This document shows, in pieces, positions 16,521 to 26,919 of a stretch of DNA of 64,000 nt. The notes under the pieces are model-generated. The model worked only from the letters and a program-made list of their open reading frames with translations, did no database searches and was not told the DNA's origin. Numbering within the stretch: position 1 is the stretch's first letter; every line of letters begins with the position of its first letter. The stretch is taken from contig NZ_JOEH01000010.1 in NCBI RefSeq assembly GCF_000719095.1, positions 62,001 through 126,000 of the forward strand, written 5' to 3'. The DNA comes from Streptacidiphilus jeojiense (GTDB lineage: Bacteria > Actinomycetota > Actinomycetes > Streptomycetales > Streptomycetaceae). A program made the translations under genes and the position numbers.

Positions 16521-16589
16521 CAACGGCACGGCGGACATAACGGTTCGGAACGGAACATCCGTCGACCCGTGCCCTCCGCCGTGCCGTTG
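16521..16589. terminator. 15-bp perfect inverted repeat after tautomerase gene
   Basis: CAACGGCACGGCGGA (16521-16535) is mirrored exactly by TCCGCCGTGCCGTTG (16575-16589) around a 39-nt loop that itself contains GGTTCGGAAC. The element lies between the tautomerase stop and the zinc-ribbon gene. The long loop makes it an unusual terminator; it may instead be a small repeat of the mobile type or a recoding of both. Confidence 0.55.
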
Positions 16590-16649
16590 TGCCAATCTGT
16601 GCCTGCGGGGATCCGACCGGGTACAGCAGGGTGTGGGGGAAGCAGCGCC

Positions 16650-17309
16650 ATGAGCAACGAGATCTACTTCGCAAACAACTACCGTGACCTGTGCGAACAG
16701 CACGGCACCGGGGCCGGGTTCCAGTTCGAGTTCTCCTGCTGGCGCTGCCACGACACCTGGCGCTCCGCGTTCGAGCCCTACACCAGCGGGCGGGTGGCGG
16801 GCTGGGCCGACCGCGTGGTGGGCAGCGCCTGGGGCGCGTTCGGCCGCACCGGCAGCGAGGCCACCAGCGCGCTGGGCGGGCTGGTCGGCGCCAACTGGGG
16901 CCCGGCCAAGGACGCCGCCTTCCAGAAGTCCATCGAGGACGCCAAGGTCCACTTCAACCGCTGCGGCCGCTGCACCAACTACGTCTGCGGCCGCTGCTGG
17001 AACGCCGCCCAGGGCCTGTGCCTCAACTGCGCCCCGGACACCGCCGCCGAGGCCCTCGCCGCCCAGCAGCGCGGTCTCAACGACGCGGTCTCGCAGCGCG
17101 CCTACGAGACCGGCAGCGCCCAGGCCGCCTCCTTCGACACCGGCCAGCGCCGCCAACTGGTCTGCCCCCAGTGCAGCACCGAGACCCACGGCGCCCGCTT
17201 CTGCCCCGGCTGCGGCCACCGCCTGGCCCAGGCCGACCACTGCAGCTCCTGCAACGCCGAGGTCCCCCAGGGCGCCGCCTTCTGCCCCGACTGCGGCACC
17301 CGCCGCTGA
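16650..17309 (+). CDS. Zinc-ribbon protein of unknown function
   Basis: The 219-residue protein is built around Cys pairs. Near residue 30 is CWRCHDTW. A second cluster has CGRCTNYVCGRCWN followed by LCLNC. The C-terminal 55 residues are two tandem zinc ribbons (CPQC ... CPGCGHR and CSSCN ... CPDCGTRR). In between is a Gly/Ala-rich segment (GRTGSEATSALGGLVG) that may pack as a helix hairpin. At least four zinc sites are possible. No enzyme motif is visible; such proteins are often nucleic-acid or protein adaptors. ATG 16650 has GGGGGA ahead. A strong hairpin follows the stop. Similar proteins are common in Streptomyces without assigned role. Confidence 0.75.
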   Translation: MSNEIYFANNYRDLCEQHGTGAGFQFEFSCWRCHDTWRSAFEPYTSGRVAGWADRVVGSAWGAFGRTGSEATSALGGLVGANWGPAKDAAFQKSIEDAKVHFNRCGRCTNYVCGRCWNAAQGLCLNCAPDTAAEALAAQQRGLNDAVSQRAYETGSAQAASFDTGQRRQLVCPQCSTETHGARFCPGCGHRLAQADHCSSCNAEVPQGAAFCPDCGTRR

Positions 17310-17328
17310 CATCCGTCCGAACCGGACA

Positions 17329-17373
17329 GGAACGACGGCCCCCGGCGCACCGCCGGGGGCCGTCGTCCGTTCC
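17329..17373 (+). terminator. Rho-independent-like terminator after zinc-ribbon gene
   Basis: GGAACGACGGCCCCCGGCG pairs with CGCCGGGGGCCGTCGT-c-CGTTCC with only one bulge, giving a GC-rich stem of about 19 bp and a 3-nt loop. There is no U tract, as is usual in streptomycetes. Confidence 0.8.
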
Positions 17374-17426
17374 CGCGGTGTCGAGGAACACAGTGCCGGG
17401 GAACAGACACTGCCGGGAAACAAGAA

Positions 17427-17454
17427 GTCCCGCAGACCCTGAGGTCTGCGGGAC
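17427..17454 (-). terminator. Terminator of tRNA-Leu
   Basis: GTCCCGCAGACC (17427-17438) and GGTCTGCGGGAC (17443-17454) form a perfect 12-bp stem with loop CTGA. On the minus strand it begins six bases after the tRNA 3' end and is followed by TTCTTGTTT, a weak T tract, so it should end the tRNA transcript. Confidence 0.85.
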
Positions 17455-17459
17455 CGTTG

Positions 17460-17542
17460 TGCGCGAGGGGGGATTTGAACCCCCACGCCCTTTCGGACAC
17501 TGGCACCTGAAGCCAGCGCGTCTGCCATTCCGCCACTCGCGC
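17460..17542 (-). tRNA. tRNA-Leu (anticodon CAG)
   Basis: The minus strand folds as an 83-nt type II tRNA. The acceptor stem GCGCGAG/CTCGCGC is fully paired. The anticodon stem is CTGGC/GCCAG with loop TTCAGGT, anticodon CAG. A long variable arm, TGTCCGAAAGGGCG, is typical of leucine tRNA, and the T-arm is GGGGGTTCAAATCCCCC. The discriminator is A and CCA is not encoded. It reads the CUG codon, the main leucine codon of these genes. A matching terminator follows. Confidence 0.97.
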
Positions 17543-17960
17543 AGTGAGTGTTGTCGTCGGCTCCACCGCCTCTGCTTTCTGCGGCAGCGCCTTTCGACAA
17601 GAAGAACATTAGCACGTCGGAGGGGTGCTCCTGCCCACCCATTACCGTGCCGGGGACGGCCCGCGGGGCGGTCGGGCCCAAGCCGAACGGGTGATCAACG
17701 GATGACCACCCCCGACTGCGGGTACGTCTCAGCCTGCACGCCCCGACTCGTACCGGTCGGGCCCCTCGCAATGGCATTCTTCATACAGTGACCCGCTGCA
17801 AGACCGCCGTCCTGCCGTGACCGACCCCACGTGGCCGCCTCCTTACCCGGAGGAACCGCACGTCGGTCCCGGGCGTAGATACGATCAGTAGGACGACAAG
17901 CATGCTGCCGCCGCGCGCCCGCGCGGCGGAGACAGAACGCCCGATGGAAGGGGGTGCCCC
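17543..17960 (+). promoter_or_regulatory. Leader of the fhaA-pknB operon with hairpin
   Basis: These 418 bp between tRNA-Leu and fhaA hold no convincing gene. Near the 3' end TAGATACGAT (about 17876-17885) is a plausible -10 element, and CCGCCGCGC-GCCC-GCGCGGCGG (17908-17929) folds as a 9-bp stem in the leader, about 31 nt before the fhaA GTG. GGAAGGGGG lies just upstream of that start. The left part should carry the tRNA-Leu promoter on the minus strand (GCTAATGT is a candidate -10). Confidence 0.5.
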
Positions 17961-18902
17961 GTGGGAGCCCTGAAGAAGTTCGAGCAGCGACTCGAGGGAT
18001 TCGTCAACGGCGCCTTCGCCAAGGTGTTCAAGTCCGAAGTGCAGCCCGTGGAGATCGCCGGAGCGCTGCAGCGCGAGTGCGACAACAACGCCAGCATCTG
18101 GAACCGCGACCGCACCGTTGTCCCCAACGACTTCATCGTGGAGCTCAGCACCCACGACTACGAGCGGCTCAGCCCCTACGCCGCTCAGCTCGGCGGGGAA
18201 CTGGCCGGGATGGTCCGCGAATACGCCCAGGCGCAGCGCTACTCCTTCATGGGCCCGCTCAAGGTCGCCCTGGAGCAGGCCGCGGACCTGGACACCGGCC
18301 TGTACCGGGTCCGCAGCCGGATCGAGTCGGCCCCCGAGGCCCAGCCCCCGGCCGCCGACCCCTACGCGCAGCAGTACCAGCAGCCCCCGGCCCGGCCCGC
18401 GCAGCCCGCCTACGGCGGCCAGCCCGGCGCCGGCCAGCCCTACGGCGGCCGGCAGGCCGAGGCCTGGCAGCCGCAGGTGCCCCCGCTGCCGCCGACCGCG
18501 CCGGCCTTCCCCGCGGTGCAGCCCGGCTCCCCGCCCCCGCCGGCCGTCCGCCCCGACGCCGCCGGGGCCGACCACAACAACGTCAGGCCGCTGCCCGGCA
18601 GCGGCTACGGCGCCGGCACCACGACCCGGCGCTGGCTGGAGATCAACGGCGACCGCCACCAGGTGAGCACGCCGGTGGTGGTCCTGGGCCGCAGCACCGA
18701 GGCCGACATCCGGGTGGACGACCCCGGGGTCTCCCGCAAGCACGCCGAGATCCGGATCGGTTCGCCCTCGATGGTCCTGGACCTCGGCTCCACCAACGGC
18801 ATCGTGGTCGACGGACAGCACACCCAGCGCGCTACGCTGCGCGACGGCTCACGGATCGTCATGGGCAGCACCACCATCGTCTACCGGCAAGCCGAAGGGT
18901 GA
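17961..18902 (+). CDS. fhaA: FHA-domain protein FhaA (DUF3662 N-terminus)
   Basis: In this 313-residue protein the N-terminal ~115 residues (MGALKKFEQRLEGFVNGAFA ... FKSEVQPVEIAGALQRECDN) are the DUF3662 domain of FhaA. A Pro/Gln/Tyr-rich linker follows. The C-terminal FHA domain binds phosphothreonine (VVVLGRSTEADIRVDDPGVS, RKHAEIRI, DLGSTNGIVVDG; Gly-Arg, Ser, His and Asn all present). In mycobacteria FhaA binds PknB-phosphorylated partners, including MurJ, at the pole and septum. It starts the fhaA-fhaB-pstP-ftsW-pbpA-pknB operon from GTG 17961 with GGAAGGGGG ahead, and fhaB follows after 10 bp. Confidence 0.95.
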   Translation: MGALKKFEQRLEGFVNGAFAKVFKSEVQPVEIAGALQRECDNNASIWNRDRTVVPNDFIVELSTHDYERLSPYAAQLGGELAGMVREYAQAQRYSFMGPLKVALEQAADLDTGLYRVRSRIESAPEAQPPAADPYAQQYQQPPARPAQPAYGGQPGAGQPYGGRQAEAWQPQVPPLPPTAPAFPAVQPGSPPPPAVRPDAAGADHNNVRPLPGSGYGAGTTTRRWLEINGDRHQVSTPVVVLGRSTEADIRVDDPGVSRKHAEIRIGSPSMVLDLGSTNGIVVDGQHTQRATLRDGSRIVMGSTTIVYRQAEG

Positions 18903-18912
18903 CGCGGGGCAC

Positions 18913-19446
18913 ATGTCAGAACTGACCCTCACCGTCATGAGACTGGGATTCCTCGCAGTCCTGTGGCTGTTCGTCATCGTCGCGGTGCAGGTCATCCGCA
19001 GCGACCTGTTCGGCACCAAGGTCGTGCAGCGCACCGCGGCGGCCGGCCGCCGCAACGGCGCCGCCGCCGCACCGACGGGCCGTCAGCAGCCCCCGCCGCA
19101 GCGCGAGGCCCGCGGGCAGCAGACCCAGGGCGGCGGCCGGCCGCGGCGCGGCGCCCCCACCCAGCTCGTGGTGGTCCAGGGGTCGCTGGCCGGCACCACC
19201 GTCGCGCTCCAGGGCCAGACCATCACCCTCGGCCGGGCCCACGACTCGACCATCGTCCTGGACGACGACTACGCGTCCTCGCGGCACGCCCGGATCTACC
19301 CCGACCAGACCGGCCAGTGGATCGTCGAGGACCTGCAGTCCACCAACGGCACCTACCTGGACCGGACCCGGCTGACCAGCCCCACCCCGCTCCAGCCGGG
19401 CGCGGCCATCCGCATCGGCAGGACCGTCATCGAGCTGCGGAAGTAG
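18913..19446 (+). CDS. fhaB: FHA-domain protein FhaB (FipA-like)
   Basis: This 177-residue protein has an N-terminal membrane helix (LTVMRLGFLAVLWLFVIVAV), a basic Gln/Arg-rich linker and a C-terminal FHA domain with all key residues (TITLGRAHDSTIVLDDDYAS, SRHARIYP, DLQSTNGTYLDR). In mycobacteria this protein (FipA/FhaB) bridges FtsZ and FtsQ after phosphorylation by PknA. It probably anchors phospho-dependent complexes at the cytoplasmic face of the septal membrane. The gap from fhaA is 10 bp; the gap to pstP is 167 bp and shows no gene, possibly an internal promoter. Confidence 0.95.
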   Translation: MSELTLTVMRLGFLAVLWLFVIVAVQVIRSDLFGTKVVQRTAAAGRRNGAAAAPTGRQQPPPQREARGQQTQGGGRPRRGAPTQLVVVQGSLAGTTVALQGQTITLGRAHDSTIVLDDDYASSRHARIYPDQTGQWIVEDLQSTNGTYLDRTRLTSPTPLQPGAAIRIGRTVIELRK

Positions 19447-19613
19447 TCACGCATGAGGCATGGGCAGCAGCCCCCCGTCCCCGACCCGCACGGCGACGGC
19501 AGCGGTTCCGCGCACCCGCGCCCGGACAGCCGGCGCCGGGCACCGTACGATGCATCAACGCACGCTGCACCGGGGCATCGCGCAGGGGACCGAGGGAAGG
19601 GGGCGGACGGCAC

Positions 19614-21170
19614 ATGAGCCTCGTGCTGCGCTTCGCCGCCGGGTCGCACAAGGGCATGATCCGGGAGGGCAACGAGGACTCCGGCTACGCCGGTCCGCGG
19701 CTGCTCGCCGTGGCCGACGGCATGGGCGGCCAGGCGGCCGGCGAGGTGGCCTCCTCCGAGGTCCTCTCCACCATGGTCGAGCTGGACGAGGACGTGCCGG
19801 GCACCGACCCGCTGACCGCACTGAGCCAGGCGGCCGACCGCGCCAACGAGCGGCTGCGGCTGCTCGTCGAGGGCGATCCCGCGCTGGAGGGCATGGGCAC
19901 CACGCTCACCGCGCTGCTCTGGGACGGCCAGCGCGCCGGGCTGATCCACATCGGCGACTCCCGCGCCTACCTGCTCCGCGACGGCTCGCTGTCGCAGATC
20001 ACCCAGGACCACACCTGGGTGCAGCGGCTGGTCGACGAGGGCCGGATCACCGAGGAGGAGGCCAGCACCCACCCGCAGCGTTCGCTGATCATGCGCGCGC
20101 TGATGGGCACCGGCGAGGTCGAGTCCGACCTGTCGATCCGTGAGGTGCGGGCCGGGGACCGCTATCTGATCTGTTCCGACGGCCTCTCCGGCGTGGTGAG
20201 CCACCAGACCCTGGAAGAGACCCTCGGCAGCTACTACGCCCCCGAGCAGACCGTCGCCGAGCTGATCCAGCTGGCGCTGCGCGGCGGCGGCCCGGACAAC
20301 ATCACCTGCGTGGTCGCGGACGTCCTGGACGTCACCGACGGCGACACCATGGCCGGCCACTTCACCGACACCCCGGTGGTGGTGGGCGCGGTCGCCGACG
20401 GGCCGCCCACGATCAGCCACCACACCATGGCGAACACCCCGGCGGCCCGAGCCGCCTCGCTCGGACGCCGGCAGCAGCCCGGCGGCGTGGCCGTGGCCGA
20501 GGCCGGCTACGACAGCTCCACCGACGGCGCGCACCAGGACGGCGGATACCAGGAGGCCGGCTACCAGGACGCCGGGTACGGCGAGCAGACCGACGGCTAC
20601 GCCCAGGACGAGGAGGACTACCTCCCCGAGGAGGGCGGCCGGCGCAGCCGCCGCCGGGAGCGCACCGGCCGCAGGCGCTGGGCCGTACCGACCGTGGTGC
20701 TGCTGGTGGTGCTGGCGCTGATCGGCAGCGCCGGCTACCTGGGCTACCGCTGGACCCAGACCCAGTACTTCATCGGCGCCGACGGCAGCACCGTGGCGAT
20801 CTACAAGGGCGTCAACCAGAACCTGGCCGGCCTCAAGCTGTCCAAGGTCTACCAGCCCTCCACGGTCCAGCTGACCGATCTGCCGCAGATCGACCAGACC
20901 CATGTGAAGAACACCATCACCACCGCCAACCTCAAGGACGCGCAGACCCAGCTGGCAGCGCTGCAGACCCAGGCGGACGTCTGCAAGTCCGTCAAGGCCG
21001 GCACCCTGCCGGGCAGCACCGCCAGTGCTAGCCCGAGCGCCGGCGCCTCCGCCAAGCCCTCCGCCTCGGCCTCCGCGACCGCCGCGGCCACCACCCCCTC
21101 CCCGTCGGCCTCCTCCTCCCTGAGCACCCAACAGCAGCAACAGCTGGCTGCCCAGTGCGTCGCCGCCTGA
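19614..21170 (+). CDS. pstP: PP2C-family Ser/Thr phosphatase PstP
   Basis: The 518-residue protein opens with a PP2C domain of about 240 residues. Metal-binding Asp residues are in IREGNEDSGYAG, AVADGMGGQAAGE, ICSDGLSGVV and GGGPDNITCVV. A Gln/Tyr/Asp-rich juxtamembrane stretch with GYQEAGYQDAGYGEQ-type repeats leads to a single TM helix (WAVPTVVLLVVLALIGSAGY) and an extracellular part ending in a Ser/Ala/Pro-rich tail and a Gln run. PstP removes phosphates from PknB and its substrates, including cell-wall regulators. GAGGGAAGGGGG precedes the ATG. It is encoded in the same operon as its kinase, as in other actinobacteria. Confidence 0.95.
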   Translation: MSLVLRFAAGSHKGMIREGNEDSGYAGPRLLAVADGMGGQAAGEVASSEVLSTMVELDEDVPGTDPLTALSQAADRANERLRLLVEGDPALEGMGTTLTALLWDGQRAGLIHIGDSRAYLLRDGSLSQITQDHTWVQRLVDEGRITEEEASTHPQRSLIMRALMGTGEVESDLSIREVRAGDRYLICSDGLSGVVSHQTLEETLGSYYAPEQTVAELIQLALRGGGPDNITCVVADVLDVTDGDTMAGHFTDTPVVVGAVADGPPTISHHTMANTPAARAASLGRRQQPGGVAVAEAGYDSSTDGAHQDGGYQEAGYQDAGYGEQTDGYAQDEEDYLPEEGGRRSRRRERTGRRRWAVPTVVLLVVLALIGSAGYLGYRWTQTQYFIGADGSTVAIYKGVNQNLAGLKLSKVYQPSTVQLTDLPQIDQTHVKNTITTANLKDAQTQLAALQTQADVCKSVKAGTLPGSTASASPSAGASAKPSASASATAAATTPSPSASSSLSTQQQQQLAAQCVAA

Positions 21171-21222
21171 GCAACCGCAGGATCTCCGGGCCCGGGGCGG
21201 CGACGCCCCGGGCGGTCGGAAC

Positions 21223-22650
21223 ATGACCGCCCCCGCCGCCCGGGGCCGCGTCCCGCGCGGTACCGGTACCGGCACCGCGACGATCATGCCGCAGGGCGCC
21301 CCCAACCGCCGCAACACCGAACTGGTACTGCTGGTCTTCGCGGTGCTGATCCCGCTGTTCGCCTACGCCGACACCGGCCTGGCCATGGACGGCAGGATCC
21401 CGGCCGGGACGTTGGAGTACGGCCTGGGCATGGGCCTGTTCGCGCTGCTGGCGCACCTGGCGGTACGCCGCTTCGCCCCCTACGCCGACCCGCTGATGCT
21501 GCCGATCGCCGCCCTGCTGAACGGCCTGGGCCTGGTCTTCATCTGGCGCCTGGACAAGGCCCGCCAGCTCGCCCGCAACTACCCGGCCGCGCAGAACCAG
21601 CTGATCTGGACCGGCCTCGGCATCGCCCTGTTCATCGGGGTGATGGTGCTGCTCAAGGACCACCGCTTACTGCAGCGCTACACCTACATCGCCGGCCTGG
21701 TCGCGCTGGTGCTGCTGGCGATCCCGGCCTTCATGCCGGCCCGGGCCTCGGACTTCGGCGCGAAGATCTGGATCCACGTGGGCAGCTTCTCGATCCAGCC
21801 CGGCGAGTTCGTCAAGATCGTGCTTCCGGTGTTCTTCGCCGGCTACCTGATGGCCAAGCGGGACGCACTGGCGCTGGCCAGCCGCCGCTTCCTCGGCCTG
21901 TATCTGCCGCGCGGACGGGACCTGGGGCCGATCATCGCGGTGTGGCTGCTCAGCCTGCTGATCCTGGTCTTCGAGACCGACCTGGGCACCTCGCTGCTGT
22001 TCTTCGGGGTGTTCGTGATCATGCTCTATGTGGCCACCGAGCGCACCAGCTGGATCCTCTTCGGCCTGCTGATGGCCGGTCTCGGCTTCTGGGCGGTGGC
22101 CACCACCGAGTCCCATGTGCAGTCCAGGATCACCGACTGGCTGCACCCGCTGACCGCGGCCCCGAACGGCGGCGGGGTGGGCCAGATCGGTCAGTCGCTG
22201 TTCGCGCTGGGCGCCGGCGGCGTCCTCGGCACCGGACTCGGCCAGGGCCACTCCTGGCTGATCGGCTTCGCCGCCAAGAGCGACTTCATCCTCGGCACCA
22301 TCGGCGAGGAGCTGGGCCTGGCCGGGCTGATGGCCCTCTTCCTGCTCTACGCGCTGCTGTTCGAACGAGGACTGCGGACCGCCCTGGCCGCCCGCGACCC
22401 CTTCGGGAAACTGCTGGCGGTCGGCCTGTCCGGGGCCTTCGCACTGCAGGTCTTCATCGTCGCCGGAGGCGTGACCGGTACCATCCCACTGACCGGTATG
22501 ACTCTGCCGTTCATGGCCCAGGGGGGGTCCTCGGTCATCACCAACTGGGCGCTGATCGCCATCCTGCTGAAGATCAGCGACGTGGCCCGGCGCCCGGCCC
22601 CGGCGCCGGAGACCGCGACAGAACCGACCCAGGTGCTGGGACCGTCATGA
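21223..22650 (+). CDS. SEDS-family peptidoglycan glycosyltransferase (FtsW/RodA type)
   Basis: A 475-residue polytopic protein with about 10-12 TM segments and the SEDS signature loop. GAKIWIHVGSFSIQPGEFVK is the conserved TM-adjacent motif, and GQGHSWLIGFAAKSDFILGT, then IGEELGLAGLMALFLLY, are the other family blocks. TGMTLPFMAQGGSSVITNW closes the domain. SEDS proteins polymerise lipid II together with a class B PBP, here the next gene pbpA 49 bp downstream. In streptomycetes and mycobacteria the protein at this locus is the RodA-like one rather than the dcw-cluster FtsW; the symbol is therefore left open. ATG 21223 was chosen, with MPQGAPNRR at residue 22 as an internal alternative. Confidence 0.93.
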   Translation: MTAPAARGRVPRGTGTGTATIMPQGAPNRRNTELVLLVFAVLIPLFAYADTGLAMDGRIPAGTLEYGLGMGLFALLAHLAVRRFAPYADPLMLPIAALLNGLGLVFIWRLDKARQLARNYPAAQNQLIWTGLGIALFIGVMVLLKDHRLLQRYTYIAGLVALVLLAIPAFMPARASDFGAKIWIHVGSFSIQPGEFVKIVLPVFFAGYLMAKRDALALASRRFLGLYLPRGRDLGPIIAVWLLSLLILVFETDLGTSLLFFGVFVIMLYVATERTSWILFGLLMAGLGFWAVATTESHVQSRITDWLHPLTAAPNGGGVGQIGQSLFALGAGGVLGTGLGQGHSWLIGFAAKSDFILGTIGEELGLAGLMALFLLYALLFERGLRTALAARDPFGKLLAVGLSGAFALQVFIVAGGVTGTIPLTGMTLPFMAQGGSSVITNWALIAILLKISDVARRPAPAPETATEPTQVLGPS

Positions 22651-22699
22651 TGGGCGTGTAGACAGTAGTTGACTGACCGGTACCAGGAGGAGCAGGCAA

Positions 22700-24154
22700 G
22701 TGAACAAACCCATCCGCCGGGTTTCGGTGTTCTGCCTGGTCCTGGTGCTCGCGCTGATGATCAGGGTGAACTACGTCCAGGGCGTCCAGGCGAGTTCGCT
22801 CGACAAGAACACCAACAACAAGCGCGGCCTGATCGAGGCGTACAGCTACCCCCGCGGCCAGATCATCGTCGGGGGCAAGCCGGTCACCAAGGACATCGAG
22901 GTCGACGGCAACACCTACAAGTACAAGCGCGGCTACACCGACGGGCCCGTCTACGCCCCGGTGACCGGCTTCTCCTCGCAGGTCTACGGCAGCAACCTGC
23001 TGGAGAACGTCGAGAACCCGATCCTCAGCGGCAACGACTCGCGGCTGTTCATCCGCAACACCCTGGACCTGATCACCGGCAAGCCCAAGCAGGGCGGCGA
23101 CGTGGTGACCACCATCGACCCCAAGGTGCAGACGGCCGCGTACAACGCCTTCACCAGCGCCGGCAAGAAGGGCGCGGCGGTCGCCCTGGACCCGACCACC
23201 GGCGCGATCCTCGGCCTGGTCAGCGTGCCGTCCTACGACCCGTCGTCCATCGCCGGCAGCGACAACCAGGCCGCCTGGACCAGCCTCAACGCGGACAAGT
23301 CGCAGCCGATGCTGAACCGGGCGCTGCGGCAGACCTACCCGCCCGGCTCGACCTTCAAGCTGGTCACCTCGGCGGCAGCGCTGGAGAACGGCGTGATCAC
23401 CGACATCAACGCCAAGACCGACTCGCCCGACCCCTACACCCTGCCGCAGACCTCCACCAAGCTGGTCAACGAGGCCGGCGACAACTGTCTCAACGTGTCC
23501 ATGAACGACGCGCTGAAGGTGTCCTGCAACACGGTCTTCGCCAAGATCGGCGACGAGGTCGGCAACGACAAGATGGCCGCCGAGGCGGCGAAGTTCGGCT
23601 TCAACAGCTCCTCGCTGACCATCCCGGTGGGCGTCACCAAGAGCAACTACGACACCGCGATCAACCGGCCGTCCAACGCGCTGTCCTCGATCGGCCAGTT
23701 CGACACCCGGGCCACCCCGCTGCAGATGGCCATGGTCGCCGCCGCGATCGCCAACAACGGCACCCTGATGAAGCCCTACCTGGTGGCCCAGGAGCGCTCG
23801 GCCAACCTGGATGTGATCGACACCACCAAGCCGACCGTGCTCTCCCAGGCGACCACGCCGCAGGTCGCCCAGGAGATCCAGACCATGATGGTCAACGTGG
23901 TGCAGAACGGCACCGGCACCCCGGCGCAGATCTCCGGCGCCACCGTCGGCGGCAAGACCGGCACCGCCCAGCACGGCGAGAACAACTCCGACAACCCCTA
24001 CGCCTGGTTCGTCTCCTACGCCAAGATGGGCGACAAGCAGGTCGCGGTCGCCGTGGTCGTCGAGGACAGCAACGCCCAGCGTGACGAGATCTCCGGCTCC
24101 GGCCTGGCCGCGCCGATCGCCAAGAAGATGATGGAGGCCGCGCTCGGCAAGTGA
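22700..24154 (+). CDS. pbpA: Class B penicillin-binding protein PbpA
   Basis: This 484-residue transpeptidase has an N-terminal TM anchor (VSVFCLVLVLALMIRVNYVQ), a short PBP dimerisation domain, and a C-terminal transpeptidase domain. The active-site serine is Ser217 in PPGSTFKLVTSAAALE, with SCN in LKVSCNTVFAKIG and the KTG triad in VGGKTGTAQHG. It crosslinks peptidoglycan in the periplasm with the adjacent SEDS polymerase and is a phosphorylation-controlled partner of PknB in mycobacteria. GTG 22700 follows CAGGAGGAGCAGG. Length and motifs are complete. The pknB gene comes 216 bp later, beyond what may be an extra promoter. Confidence 0.95.
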   Translation: MNKPIRRVSVFCLVLVLALMIRVNYVQGVQASSLDKNTNNKRGLIEAYSYPRGQIIVGGKPVTKDIEVDGNTYKYKRGYTDGPVYAPVTGFSSQVYGSNLLENVENPILSGNDSRLFIRNTLDLITGKPKQGGDVVTTIDPKVQTAAYNAFTSAGKKGAAVALDPTTGAILGLVSVPSYDPSSIAGSDNQAAWTSLNADKSQPMLNRALRQTYPPGSTFKLVTSAAALENGVITDINAKTDSPDPYTLPQTSTKLVNEAGDNCLNVSMNDALKVSCNTVFAKIGDEVGNDKMAAEAAKFGFNSSSLTIPVGVTKSNYDTAINRPSNALSSIGQFDTRATPLQMAMVAAAIANNGTLMKPYLVAQERSANLDVIDTTKPTVLSQATTPQVAQEIQTMMVNVVQNGTGTPAQISGATVGGKTGTAQHGENNSDNPYAWFVSYAKMGDKQVAVAVVVEDSNAQRDEISGSGLAAPIAKKMMEAALGK

Positions 24155-24370
24155 CCGGTCACCCGGCTGCCGCCGGCCCGGTTCAGCCCCTCCGGGAACC
24201 GCCGACACTCGATACCGGTCTCATATCAAGCTGCCCCTCCCGCGTCGGAACCGGCTCCGGGCCCGGTAGCGTATCCGCAAGCAGCGGTGTGCCCTACCGG
24301 TGCCATGACCGCAGACCGCAGCAGGACCGACAGATCAACCTCGGCACTGGCGAGGGAGAGGGTTGGAACC

Positions 24371-26320
<1,950 letters not shown>

Positions 26321-26389
26321 CCTCTGGCCCCGTCGGATCCGATCCGAGCCTGTGTGCCCCCTGACCCAGCCGCAGGGACACCGCACCAC

Positions 26390-26435
26390 CCCGAGGGGCT
26401 GTGGACGCCGAACCAGGCGTCCACGGCCCCTCGGG
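26390..26435 (+). terminator. Terminator of the fhaA-pknB operon
   Basis: CCCGAGGGGCTGTGGACGCC (26390-26409) pairs with GGCGTCCACGGCCCCTCGGG (26416-26435) along 20 bp with one G-T wobble and a 6-nt loop. It starts 70 bp after the pknB stop and is the strongest hairpin of this stretch. Confidence 0.88.
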
Positions 26436-26487
26436 CCTGTTCGGCCTTCCTCCTGCGTGATCCGTTCGGCTGTCCGATCATGGGCGC

Positions 26488-26916
26488 ATGGCTACCCCGA
26501 TGACCGAACCGCAGTGGCGGGCCTTCCTCAGTGAGGGCACCCGCACCGGCAAGCTCGCCACCACCCGCGCCGACGGCAGGCCGCACCTCGCGCCGATCTG
26601 GTTCCTGCTGGACGGGGACGACCTGGTCTTCAACACCAACAAGGCCACCGTCAAGGGCCGCACGCTGGCCCGGGACGGCCGGGTCGCGCTGTGCGTGGAC
26701 GACGACCGCCCGCCGTTCTCCTTCGCCGTCGCCGAGGGCCGCGCGGTGCTCAGCGAGGACCTCGCGGAGGTCAGGCACTGGGCGACCAGGATCGCCGCCC
26801 GCTACATGGGCGAGGACCGGGCCGAGGCCTACGGCGCGCGCAACGGCGTCCCGGGCGAACTGCTGGTGCGGGTCCGCATCGAGAAGATCGTCGCCTTCGC
26901 CGGCATCGCCGACTGA
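26488..26916 (+). CDS. PPOX-class F420/FMN-dependent oxidoreductase-like protein
   Basis: A 142-residue split-barrel protein of the pyridoxamine-5'-phosphate-oxidase-like superfamily. The entry strand GTRTGKLATTRADGRPHLAP, the strand IWFLLDGDDLVFNTNKATVK and GRVALCVDDDRPPFSFAVAE match the actinobacterial small-PPOX group, many of which use F420 or FMN. No residue set here separates the two cofactors. Small enzymes of this kind reduce enones or bind haem degradation products. It is between the pknB terminator and the convergent srtE2 gene, whose stop lies 4 bp away. In related genomes a gene of this type also sits near pknB, but its role is not established. Confidence 0.8.
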   Translation: MATPMTEPQWRAFLSEGTRTGKLATTRADGRPHLAPIWFLLDGDDLVFNTNKATVKGRTLARDGRVALCVDDDRPPFSFAVAEGRAVLSEDLAEVRHWATRIAARYMGEDRAEAYGARNGVPGELLVRVRIEKIVAFAGIAD

Positions 26917-26919
26917 CCG

